Below, piece after piece: positions 26,607 to 34,721 of a stretch of 64,000 nucleotides of DNA. Position 1 is the stretch's first letter, and every line of letters begins with the position of its first letter. The position numbers and the translations under genes were made by a program. The stretch covers positions 186,001-250,000 of the forward strand of contig JACKNF010000003.1 of NCBI GenBank assembly GCA_024234995.1, written 5' to 3'. Under the pieces are notes generated by a model. The model had not been told where the DNA came from. It saw nothing but the letters and a program-made list of their open reading frames with translations, and made no database searches. The DNA comes from Gammaproteobacteria bacterium. GTDB taxonomy: Bacteria; Pseudomonadota; Gammaproteobacteria; Competibacterales; Competibacteraceae.

Positions 26607-28766
26607 ATGAATGCTGCTTCCCCTTCCTTGCTCACCAAGATCCTGGTAGTCGACGACGATGATTTGGTTCGTTCTCTGGTAAGTATGGCACTTGAAAAAA
26701 CTGGATTTCATGTCGAACAGGCACAGAGTGGCCGGCAGGCGCTAGCCGTCTTCGAGGCCACCGCTCCCGATCTGATCATCATGGATGTGATGATGCCCGG
26801 ACTGGACGGCTTTGCCACATGCGCTGAACTACGCCAGCGGCCAAATAGTGCATTGCTGCCAATCCTGATGATGACAGGTCTAAATGACCATGAATCGATC
26901 GATCAGGCATTCAATGCCGGCGCCACCGACTTCATCACGAAGCCGATCAGCTACCCTTTGCTCAAACACCGGGTGCGTTACTTGCTGCGGGCCAGTGCTG
27001 CGATGTCCCGCCTGCACGAGAGCGAGCGCCAATTGGCCAATGCCCAACGCATCGCGCGACTGGGATACTGGCGGTGGAGCCGGGGACAGGAACATCTCCA
27101 TCTCTCGGCAGAAGTGTGCGCCGTCCTGGGTTTTGACGCTGCAACGCCTGATATCCCCTTGCCCGTGCTTCTCAACTTCGTTCACGAGGAAGATCGATCT
27201 CACGCCTGGCAATGGTTTACCCGCGTTTGTGAACACGGGAGTTCTCAAGCAATCAACTATCGGATTCTGGACGTCCGGGGTGTCTTGCGCCATGTTCGCC
27301 AGCAGGTTGAAACGCTGTTTGGCAACGATCATTGCCCTCTCCACTTATATGGCACGTTGCAGGACATCACTAAGCTTTGCCAGGCAGAGGCACGCATCCG
27401 TGAACTGGCCTTCACGGACAGTCTCACCCAATTACCCAATCGTGTGCTGTTCAAGGACCGCCTCGGTGAAGCCATCAAGCTAGCGAAACGGCATGAGCGT
27501 TTACTCGCCCTGCTCTTTATTGATTTGGATCACTTTAAGCGCATCAATGACACCCTCAGCCATCGCATTGGCGATCTCCTGCTTCAGGCAACGGCAGAAC
27601 GCCTGAGAGAGAGCCTGCGCGCCAGCGATTCGGTAGGTCGCGAAAGCATCGCTCGCTTGGAACATGACACGGTGCAGATGGAGTACGACATCGCCCGGCT
27701 CGGGGGCGACGAATTTACGGTACTTCTCCCCGAAATTCGCCGTTGCGAGGATGCCGCTATCGTTGCCGAGCGCATCCAAATGGATCTTTCACAGCCCGTG
27801 GTGCTCGAAACTCACGAAGTTTTCATTACACCCAGCATCGGCATTGCCGTGTTCCCCCATGATGGCAACGATCCGGAAACACTGCTCAAAAACGCCGACA
27901 TGGCCATGTATGCAGCCAAGCAACAGGGACGAAATCTCTATCATTTTTTCGACATCTCTTTGAACGAAACCGCCCTCCAGCGCCTGGCGATGGAAAACCA
28001 GTTACGTAAGGCCATCGAGCGGCACGAACTGTCCCTGCACTACCAGCCGCAACTCGATTTGCTCAGCGGCCGGATTTGCGGCGTCGAAGCACTGGTGCGC
28101 TGGCAAAACCACTTACTGGGTTCCATATCACCTGCCGATTTCATTCCGTTAGCTGAAGAAACCGGGCTTATTATCCCGATCGGTGAATGGGTGTTGCGCA
28201 CTGCCTGCCAGCAGGCCCGTATCTGGCAGGATACCGGCTGTGGCTTGTCACGCATGGGGGTCAATATCTCCGTCCTGCAATTCATGCAGCCAGGTTTTCC
28301 AGAACTGGTCGCGCAGATCCTGGAAGAAACCGGTCTCGATGCGGATGCTCTGGAGCTTGAGATCACTGAAAGTTTGCTAATGAAAGACCCTGATGGCGCC
28401 ACCCGTACTCTGCAGAGTCTCAAGACGCTGGGCGTCCAACTGGCCATTGATGATTTCGGTACCGGCTATTCCAGCCTAAACCGGCTCAAACAATTACCTC
28501 TGGATCGCCTTAAAATCGACAAGGCCTTTGTGCAAGAGGTCAATACCCGCCCCGATGACGCCGCGATCACCACGGCGGTGATCGCCATGGCCAGCAGCAT
28601 GGGACTGCGCGTTATCGCGGAAGGCGTGGAAAATGAGGCGCAATTGCGCTTTCTGAAGGCTAAACATTGTGATGAAATCCAAGGGTACTATTTGAGCCGG
28701 CCCTTGCCCGTTGACCAAATTACGGCATTGCTGCATCACCACCAACAAACTACGACAAACTATTAA
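26607..28766 (+). CDS. REC - PAS - GGDEF - EAL response regulator
   Basis: A 719-residue regulator. The REC domain is intact (LVVDDDDLV, Asp in IIMDVMMPGLDG, Lys in ITKPIS). A PAS-like segment (~140-255) has GYWRWSRGQEHLHLS. GGDEF and EAL domains follow. GGDEF is present, but 24 residues instead of 5 separate it from the I-site RASD: a 19-residue insertion (about 27636-27692) that repeats IARL. The EAL domain is complete (VEALVRW, VNIS, EITES, DDFGTGYSS, KIDKAF, AEGVE). It is probably phosphorylated by the hybrid kinase encoded 42 bp upstream and changes c-di-GMP as output. The insertion likely disturbs product inhibition or cyclase activity. Confidence 0.92.
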   Translation: MNAASPSLLTKILVVDDDDLVRSLVSMALEKTGFHVEQAQSGRQALAVFEATAPDLIIMDVMMPGLDGFATCAELRQRPNSALLPILMMTGLNDHESIDQAFNAGATDFITKPISYPLLKHRVRYLLRASAAMSRLHESERQLANAQRIARLGYWRWSRGQEHLHLSAEVCAVLGFDAATPDIPLPVLLNFVHEEDRSHAWQWFTRVCEHGSSQAINYRILDVRGVLRHVRQQVETLFGNDHCPLHLYGTLQDITKLCQAEARIRELAFTDSLTQLPNRVLFKDRLGEAIKLAKRHERLLALLFIDLDHFKRINDTLSHRIGDLLLQATAERLRESLRASDSVGRESIARLEHDTVQMEYDIARLGGDEFTVLLPEIRRCEDAAIVAERIQMDLSQPVVLETHEVFITPSIGIAVFPHDGNDPETLLKNADMAMYAAKQQGRNLYHFFDISLNETALQRLAMENQLRKAIERHELSLHYQPQLDLLSGRICGVEALVRWQNHLLGSISPADFIPLAEETGLIIPIGEWVLRTACQQARIWQDTGCGLSRMGVNISVLQFMQPGFPELVAQILEETGLDADALELEITESLLMKDPDGATRTLQSLKTLGVQLAIDDFGTGYSSLNRLKQLPLDRLKIDKAFVQEVNTRPDDAAITTAVIAMASSMGLRVIAEGVENEAQLRFLKAKHCDEIQGYYLSRPLPVDQITALLHHHQQTTTNY

Positions 28767-28808
28767 TATATAAATTAATATGTTATCAAATAATACCCCA
28801 TCGATGCT

Positions 28809-31800
28809 TCAATTCTTGCAGGCTGCCCGCTCCAGAAAGCGGGCAGCTTCCGCTTTCAGCCAGATTTCCCCCTCATCACCCAGTAACTCGACGGGTCCCG
28901 CCAAAGTCACCGCACCCTCAAGACCATCGCTCTGAAGAGCACCATCGAGACTGAGCATAATAGGTTCACCCGCTGCCTGTTCCTGGCCAAAGAGATACAG
29001 CGCCACCTGGAGATTGAACGCAGCAGTGGCTACCGCCCATTTGACCACTGCCACCTCGGCTTGCTCATAACCTGCTCTCCGGCATCGCTCCAGGAGCAAA
29101 AACTCTAATTCACGGGTTACGAATACATAGAAAGATTCCAGAATCTCGCTCAGGCGCGCTTCGGCTTGGCGTAAGCGTTGAGGATAAGGACGTTGATATT
29201 CGCTTTCTAGCCTGATCACTTGTCTGAGTCCGGCGAACGCCTGCGGTAGTGCCCCTGAATGAAACCCGGGTTGCAACAAAGTGTACAACGTCTCTCCATG
29301 CGGCCCGAAATGCGCCGGTTGTACGCCATCAGGATGATTAGCATCATACAGCTTCCAATTTTCCTTCAATTCCCAGCCCAGAAATCCAAACAAACCCGGT
29401 GACAACAACACGGTCACAGTCGCCAGCGGTAAACTGATGACCCCTGGCAGTACCGGGTCTAACAACGCCAGCAATGCGACCGTCATCGCAGGAAAAAACG
29501 GCATCATCAACTTATCGGCCACCATCACAACCGGGAAATGTTTGATCGGATTGACCTGTGGCTCGACCAGCACAGCTGTATAGAAATGGATCAGATAGCT
29601 AAGCGCCTGCCATATCGGTCCGATAATAGCTTTGATCATAGTGACGCTCCGCTTTTCATCGCGATGATGGCTCACCACTTCATCAACCCGGTGCAGGCTC
29701 TGTTCGATGCGATGCATCCACCCGCTGAATAGGTCGATCACCCAATGAATTAAACCGGTGAGCAGCGTGTGATGAACCTGCCGCCAGAAGGTAACGAATC
29801 GGGTAATAACGCCATCCAGTATCTGGCGCCCGGAGGGGCTGTTGCGGAGAATGTTGCCCAGAATAAAGCCAATCGCGAGCAAGAAAGCAGGCAAGTAATT
29901 GATATGTAAATTTAAAATACCACAGATACCAATCAACGGCAGTGCGATAATCAAGCCGATCAATAGCGGTTCCAGCAGATAACGGGAACCTTTCCGAACC
30001 AGAGGATAGCGAAACCAGCGGGCTGCCCGGCTCCAAGGCAGCCACCGTGCCAAATGCTGGGGCAAGAATCCGGTGAACAACCACCGGCAACCACTGCCAA
30101 CAGCGGCCATCGCCTTCCGTCCCCGGTCAGTGTAGCGCACAACAATCAACCCCATGCCGGCTCCCAGCACCGATCCTGGATTGACCAGCCGTACTGGACC
30201 CGCCACTGCTGGCATCACACTTAGCAGATAACTCAGCGCTTCCAGACCAATAAAGGCGATGCCGAACGGCAATAGCAGGAAACGGGTGATCCACCGGCCG
30301 GCCGCTGTGCCAAACAAAGGAGCACTCAACTGCTGCAAACCTTTCAGGTAAAACTCGCCAGGTTGATAAACCCCCGGCAGCGCGGCGCTGGCCTGACGAT
30401 CAAAATGCGCCAGCCGGTCCCTCAGCAGTAACTCGCGCCCCTTTGCGTCCGGTAAGCGTAATTCATTCCGGGCCACGGCATCGCGCAGATCAGTAAAGCG
30501 TAAATGCCAGCGCCGCGGGATCATCTCGAACAATTCTTCCTGGAGAACATTCCGCGCAACTTGCTGATGAAGATCATGAGGAATAAAACCAGCGGCGTCG
30601 AGTAAATGATGCAAGCGCGGCTGTAGCTGCTGGCGTAGCCGTTGGCTGATGTGATCGCCCAAGGTTCGCAAGGGGGCACTAAAGTAAGCCACCTCAGCCC
30701 CGGACCACGGCAACTGATCAAGACGGATTTTCGCAGCATTCAGTGTGCGCAATGCCTTGAGCGGACCTTGAAACGGCAACCCCAGCCGCAGTGGTTGCCG
30801 ACCTCTGCTCCATAACCAGGCAAGCGGTTGCAACCGGTAGCAATCCATCCGTCCTTCCAGGAAAATTTTCTCCAAGTCATGCAATAAGCGGGAATATGGG
30901 CTGGATGCATCCGCCGTAGCAGGCTCATCCAGCAAACGCTGGATCAAGTGCTCCAGCACACGGGTAGACTGGGAATCCAGCCTCCACGTTGCGGCAAGAT
31001 TGTGAGCCAGCGCTTCAATGATTTCTTCCTGACGCTCCCACAAAATCCATGTAACGGTATCGCCTTCTTCTCCTTCCGGCCGGGGATTGCTGGAAGGAAG
31101 CACACGGCTGATAATTTGCCGGTACAGATGGGCAGCCATGCATAAATGCTGGAGTGCTGCGCCATAGCGACCTGCCATCTCCGCCTTGAAAGCAGCTTGG
31201 ACGCGATGACGAAACCCCTGGAGGCGGATAGCAGACACTCCCTCTGCCATTACCTTGGGACTAAACGCAACTGGCCACCGGTCGAACAGAGGGATCAGTG
31301 GCACGATAACCAGCGTCAGATACCCAATCAGATTGTGCCAGAACGGCACAAGTCCACTGGATTTCCGGGTCAAGCTAGAGGCTTGCTGCAAAGCTTCCTG
31401 ACAACATGTTTCAAAATGCAAGACAATCCGCTCGTTCTCTGCCACTACCCGATTTCGCCTTATTCCGGCAAACGTTTGCCTGCTGAAAGCAGAAGGCGCT
31501 TTTGCCAGCAGGGGCAGAACGGTATTAGCGCCACCGGCCAAATCGGGATCGTTCCGGCCAAATGGCAGATGGAGTGGTAGTTCCGGCTCGTAATCGGGAG
31601 TGCTGTTAAAACCGGAAGGCCGGCTCCGGATCAGAAGATGCGGCCAGCGGCTGCCGTGCCGGGGCGGCGGCAGATCCAGACCACCGTCTTTTAACCAACG
31701 ATCTAGCCCGTCCCAATCCTGAATAGCTGGAAAGAAATATCCCCGCGCACCGGGGACGAAATAGCGGAGATATGTGACGAAACCAACAAATTGCTGGCAG

Positions 31801-32300
31801 AGTGTTTCGTCATTCAAACCCAACACCACCCGCCGGTCCTGTTCGAGCAAGGTTCGCGCTTCGCGAAATGCCGGTTCGCTTATTCGCTGAATCAATCCTT
31901 GGGCGCCAAACAAGTGAGGGTCCTGGTTATCGTGGCGCGCGGTTTTCCAGGCACGTGCCACCTCCGCTTCGAACCGGCGGCCCCAGTAATCGCGCAGCCA
32001 GCGCTCAGGATTACCCGTAGCCAGCTCCTGGGTTGACGGCATAGGCAAAAGAATCACCCAAGCAGGCAGATTGAGCCCCTCAATGATCAATAACACATCG
32101 GGGTTCTCATCCTCCAGACCGATGAGCAAAACCTTGCGCGGCATCAGATAGTAGTTCAGCGGCGGGATGGCCACATTCAGCGCATTGCCCAAGTGACGGC
32201 GGACTAGGCGTTGCAACATGCGGGGATGAAAGAGAAACACGCCTTCCGCTGGCCGGAGTACGCGCCGTCGAAAGGCGCGTGCTGTCAACTGCAACAACAT
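28809..32300 (-). CDS. Large uncharacterised membrane protein, 1163 residues
   Basis: I do not recognise the family. The frame is long, uninterrupted and has the codon pattern of its neighbours, so it is a real gene. The first ~300 residues look soluble (IPPLNYYLMPRKVLLIGLED, IEGLNLPAWVILLPMP). A TM near 318-340 (GYLTLVIVPLIPLF) is followed by a long helical soluble part (340-670), then TMs near 670-695, 775-817 (two) and 933-977 (two), with a basic amphipathic region between (~850-915). The C-terminal ~180 residues are soluble and helical. No ATPase, kinase or transport motif is seen. The start codon lies 20 bp from an OxyR-type box shared with the divergent catalase gene. There is no SD, so the message may be leaderless. 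Confidence 0.8.
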   Translation of the reverse strand: MLLQLTARAFRRRVLRPAEGVFLFHPRMLQRLVRRHLGNALNVAIPPLNYYLMPRKVLLIGLEDENPDVLLIIEGLNLPAWVILLPMPSTQELATGNPERWLRDYWGRRFEAEVARAWKTARHDNQDPHLFGAQGLIQRISEPAFREARTLLEQDRRVVLGLNDETLCQQFVGFVTYLRYFVPGARGYFFPAIQDWDGLDRWLKDGGLDLPPPRHGSRWPHLLIRSRPSGFNSTPDYEPELPLHLPFGRNDPDLAGGANTVLPLLAKAPSAFSRQTFAGIRRNRVVAENERIVLHFETCCQEALQQASSLTRKSSGLVPFWHNLIGYLTLVIVPLIPLFDRWPVAFSPKVMAEGVSAIRLQGFRHRVQAAFKAEMAGRYGAALQHLCMAAHLYRQIISRVLPSSNPRPEGEEGDTVTWILWERQEEIIEALAHNLAATWRLDSQSTRVLEHLIQRLLDEPATADASSPYSRLLHDLEKIFLEGRMDCYRLQPLAWLWSRGRQPLRLGLPFQGPLKALRTLNAAKIRLDQLPWSGAEVAYFSAPLRTLGDHISQRLRQQLQPRLHHLLDAAGFIPHDLHQQVARNVLQEELFEMIPRRWHLRFTDLRDAVARNELRLPDAKGRELLLRDRLAHFDRQASAALPGVYQPGEFYLKGLQQLSAPLFGTAAGRWITRFLLLPFGIAFIGLEALSYLLSVMPAVAGPVRLVNPGSVLGAGMGLIVVRYTDRGRKAMAAVGSGCRWLFTGFLPQHLARWLPWSRAARWFRYPLVRKGSRYLLEPLLIGLIIALPLIGICGILNLHINYLPAFLLAIGFILGNILRNSPSGRQILDGVITRFVTFWRQVHHTLLTGLIHWVIDLFSGWMHRIEQSLHRVDEVVSHHRDEKRSVTMIKAIIGPIWQALSYLIHFYTAVLVEPQVNPIKHFPVVMVADKLMMPFFPAMTVALLALLDPVLPGVISLPLATVTVLLSPGLFGFLGWELKENWKLYDANHPDGVQPAHFGPHGETLYTLLQPGFHSGALPQAFAGLRQVIRLESEYQRPYPQRLRQAEARLSEILESFYVFVTRELEFLLLERCRRAGYEQAEVAVVKWAVATAAFNLQVALYLFGQEQAAGEPIMLSLDGALQSDGLEGAVTLAGPVELLGDEGEIWLKAEAARFLERAACKN

Positions 32301-32319
32301 GGCATTTACCGGTTTATTA

Positions 32320-32356
32320 ATAGATAAAAGCTATTCATTTATTTGTTGTATTCAAT
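32320..32356. promoter_or_regulatory. OxyR-type operator in the katA divergent promoter region
   Basis: ATAGATAAAAGCTAT (32320-32334) fits the OxyR half-motif ATAGnTnnnAnCTAT at every fixed position. After exactly 7 bases a weaker second half (32342-32356, TTTGTTGTATTCAAT) fits 6 fixed positions. That spacing is the one used by the OxyR tetramer. It stands ~180 bp before the catalase ATG. Confidence 0.65.
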
Positions 32357-32432
32357 TTTTACTAAACCACATTTTCTGCAATAGTAAGTCTCACAGGCAA
32401 GATCACTTGCCTCATCTTAAGGAGTCTAACGC

Positions 32433-32528
32433 ATGTCTGAAACAAAGATTTTTATTACTGCTGTTGCCGGTGCTGTGTCTGCCACCGATGCTATTTTTGA
32501 CTATAACTTTTTGATAAAAAATAATTAA
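32433..32528 (+). CDS. Small leader ORF (31 codons) before catalase
   Basis: ATG at 32433 has a strong AAGGAG site eight bases upstream (32419-32424) and opens 31 codons (MSETKIFITAVAGAVSATDA, then an 11-residue tail ending KNN). The TAA at 32526-32528 runs straight into the AAGGAG of katA. The mean hydrophobicity is moderate and no family is evident. The strong SD and the junction with the katA SD argue that it is translated, perhaps as a leader peptide coupling translation to katA. It could also be a decayed reading frame. Confidence 0.45.
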   Translation: MSETKIFITAVAGAVSATDAIFDYNFLIKNN

Positions 32529-32539
32529 GGAGAATATTC

Positions 32540-33997
32540 ATGAGCGATCAAAAGAAACTGACCACCAATGCCGGATGTCCTGTCGTCCATAACCAAAATG
32601 TGATGACCGCAGGGCCGCGTGGTCCGCAATTGCTGCAGGATGTCTGGTTCCTGGAAAAACTCGCCCATTTTGACCGTGAAGTAATCCCCGAACGGCGCAT
32701 GCATGCGAAAGGTTCCGGTGCGTATGGTACGTTCACCGTCACCAATGACATTACACAGTTCACGCGGGCGAAGATTTTTTCCCAGGTTGGCAAGCAAACC
32801 GGGTTATTTGCGCGCTTCACCACCGTTGCTGGAGAACGCGGAGCCGCCGATGCGGAACGCGATATTCGCGGTTTTGCAGTGAAATTTTATACTGAGGAAG
32901 GCAATTGGGATCTGGTCGGTAATAACACGCCCGTCTTCTTCCTGCGCGATCCGCTGAAATTCCCCGATCTGAACCATGCCGTGAAACGCGACCCGCGCAC
33001 CAATATGCGCAGTGCAAAGAACAATTGGGATTTCTGGACCTCACTACCGGAAGCACTGCACCAGATCACCATCGTCATGAGCGACCGCGGTATCCCGGCA
33101 ACTTACCGTCACATGCACGGCTTTGGCAGCCATACCTTTAGCTTTATCAATGCGAAGAAGGAGCGCTACTGGGTCAAGTTTCACTTCAAGTCGCAGCAAG
33201 GCATCCGGAATCTGACGGATAGAGAAGCCGAAGCAATAATCGGCAAAGATCGCGAAAGCCATCAGCGTGATCTCTATGAGAGCATCGAAAAGGGCGACTT
33301 CCCAAAATGGACGCTTAAAGTGCAGATCATGCCGGAAGCCGACGCTGCGAAGGTATCCTATCATCCCTTCGACCTCACGAAGGTGTGGCCACACAAAGAG
33401 TACCCGCTGATCGAAGTGGGTGTGATGGAACTGAACCGTAATCCAGAAAACTTTTTCGCAGAAGTGGAGCAATCCGCTTTTAACCCTGCCAATATTGTCC
33501 CCGGTATCGGCTTCTCTCCCGACAAGATGTTGCAGGGGCGTCTGTTCTCCTACGGCGATGCCCAGCGCTACCGTTTGGGGGTGAATCACCATCTCATTCC
33601 GGTCAATGCCCCACGCTGCCCGGTACACAGCTATCACCGTGACGGCGCCATGCGTGTCGATGGCAACCACGGCAGCACGCTGGGCTATGAACCAAACAGT
33701 TACGGTGAATGGCAGGAGCAACCGGATTTTACCGGGCCACCGCTGCAACTGGAGGGCGCGGCTGACCATTGGAACCACCGCGAAGACACCGATTATTACT
33801 CTCAGCCGGGCACCTTATTCCGCCTGATGACGCCAGCGCAACAACAGGTGCTATTCGAGAACACGGCACGTTCCATGGAGGGTGTACCGCGCGAGATTCA
33901 GATTCGCCATACCAGTCACTGCCTCAAGGCCGATCCTGCTTATGGCAAAGGCATCGCCGATGCTTTGGGTATTGCGTTAAGCGATGTTCCCATTTAA
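32540..33997 (+). CDS. katA: Monofunctional haem catalase KatA (small-subunit, clade 3)
   Basis: A 485-residue catalase that splits hydrogen peroxide. Distal His in RRMHAKGSGAYGTF, Asn in VGNNTPVFFLRD and the proximal haem Tyr in GRLFSYGDAQRYRLG are all present. The length and absence of a C-terminal extra domain place it in the small-subunit group that also binds NADPH. SD TAAGGAG is 6-8 bases before the ATG. An OxyR-type box and a 31-codon leader lie upstream. A stretch of hairpins follows the stop. Together with the rubrerythrin cluster 240 bp downstream this forms a peroxide defence region. Confidence 0.97.
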   Translation: MSDQKKLTTNAGCPVVHNQNVMTAGPRGPQLLQDVWFLEKLAHFDREVIPERRMHAKGSGAYGTFTVTNDITQFTRAKIFSQVGKQTGLFARFTTVAGERGAADAERDIRGFAVKFYTEEGNWDLVGNNTPVFFLRDPLKFPDLNHAVKRDPRTNMRSAKNNWDFWTSLPEALHQITIVMSDRGIPATYRHMHGFGSHTFSFINAKKERYWVKFHFKSQQGIRNLTDREAEAIIGKDRESHQRDLYESIEKGDFPKWTLKVQIMPEADAAKVSYHPFDLTKVWPHKEYPLIEVGVMELNRNPENFFAEVEQSAFNPANIVPGIGFSPDKMLQGRLFSYGDAQRYRLGVNHHLIPVNAPRCPVHSYHRDGAMRVDGNHGSTLGYEPNSYGEWQEQPDFTGPPLQLEGAADHWNHREDTDYYSQPGTLFRLMTPAQQQVLFENTARSMEGVPREIQIRHTSHCLKADPAYGKGIADALGIALSDVPI

Positions 33998-34028
33998 GCG
34001 AAATCACAGCTAACCGGCCTAATTAAGC

Positions 34029-34093
34029 GGCGGCGCGATACATAGCGCCGTCTGCGGCAGCGCCGCCGGGCAATACGATGGCTTGCGCCATCG
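34029..34093. repeat. Two adjacent hairpins after katA
   Basis: GGCGGCGC (34029-34036) pairs with GCGCCGCC (34060-34067), and CGATGGC (34076-34082) pairs with GCCATCG (34087-34093) over a 4-base loop. Neither has a following T-run, so they resemble REP-like elements or mRNA 3' stabilisers rather than simple terminators. Confidence 0.5.
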
Positions 34094-34181
34094 ATACCAA
34101 GCAGCAGGATAAGCAATGGCTATCGGCATCATTGCATAAGTCAATTAGCCAGATGGCCCTATGCGAACTACGCTTTATTTA

Positions 34182-34200
34182 ACCTTGAGATGATCAAGGT
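34182..34200. promoter_or_regulatory. Palindromic operator candidate before rubrerythrin
   Basis: ACCTTGA and TCAAGGT are perfect inverted 7-mers around a 5-base centre, 38 bp before the rubrerythrin ATG. The 19-bp size is typical of dimeric repressor sites. The regulator is unknown. Confidence 0.45.
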
Positions 34201-34238
34201 CTTCCTTAGTTTCCACTATTAATGAGAGGACTTTACCG

Positions 34239-34658
34239 ATGCAACTCAAAGGCTCCAAGACTGAAGAAAACCTAAAAGCGGCTTTCGCTGGCGAATCACA
34301 GGCTAATCGCCGCTACCTGTATTTCGCCAATAAGGCCGATGTCGAGGGTCAGAATGATGTCTCGGCCCTGTTCCGCTCGACGGCGGAAGGCGAAACCGGT
34401 CATGCCCATGGTCATCTGGACTACCTGGCTCAGGTCGGCGATCCGGCCACGGGCTTGCCAATTGGCAATTCACGCGACAACCTGAAATCAGCGGTCGCGG
34501 GTGAGACCCACGAATACACTGACATGTATCCGGGCATGGCGAAGAGCGCCCGGGATGAAGGCTTCGATGAGATTGCTGACTGGTTCGAGACGCTGGCCAA
34601 AGCTGAGCGCTCACACGCCAACCGCTTCCAGAAAGCCCTGGACGCGCTGGTCGACTGA
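34239..34658 (+). CDS. Rubrerythrin-family diiron protein lacking the rubredoxin domain
   Basis: A 139-residue ferritin-like four-helix protein. Diiron ligands are visible in AAFAGESQANRRYLYFA, STAEGETGHAHGH, VAGETHEYTDMYPG and LAKAERSHANRFQ (two ExxH motifs plus further Glu). There is no CxxC rubredoxin tail, so it needs an external electron donor. It reduces peroxide in low-oxygen or microaerobic cells. The next gene encodes a two-cluster Fe-S oxidoreductase, then DUF3501, a conserved trio. SD GAGAGG before the ATG. Confidence 0.92.
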   Translation: MQLKGSKTEENLKAAFAGESQANRRYLYFANKADVEGQNDVSALFRSTAEGETGHAHGHLDYLAQVGDPATGLPIGNSRDNLKSAVAGETHEYTDMYPGMAKSARDEGFDEIADWFETLAKAERSHANRFQKALDALVD

Positions 34659-34666
34659 AGGTAAAG

Positions 34667-34687
34667 GGACGGGCCGAACGCCCGTCC
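34667..34687 (+). other. GC-rich hairpin between rubrerythrin and Fe-S oxidoreductase genes
   Basis: GGACGGGC (34667-34674) pairs with GCCCGTCC (34680-34687) over a five-base loop, 9 bp after the rubrerythrin stop. No T-run follows. It may act as an RNA processing or stability element setting different levels of the two proteins within one operon. Confidence 0.5.
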
Positions 34688-34721
34688 TGACCCCGCAGCG
34701 CCACCCCGAGGAGAGGCTAAC

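Noticed and set aside
33044..33778. 244-codon frame antisense to catalase
   Set aside because: The plus strand encodes intact KatA; the antisense frame has no family features and no SD.
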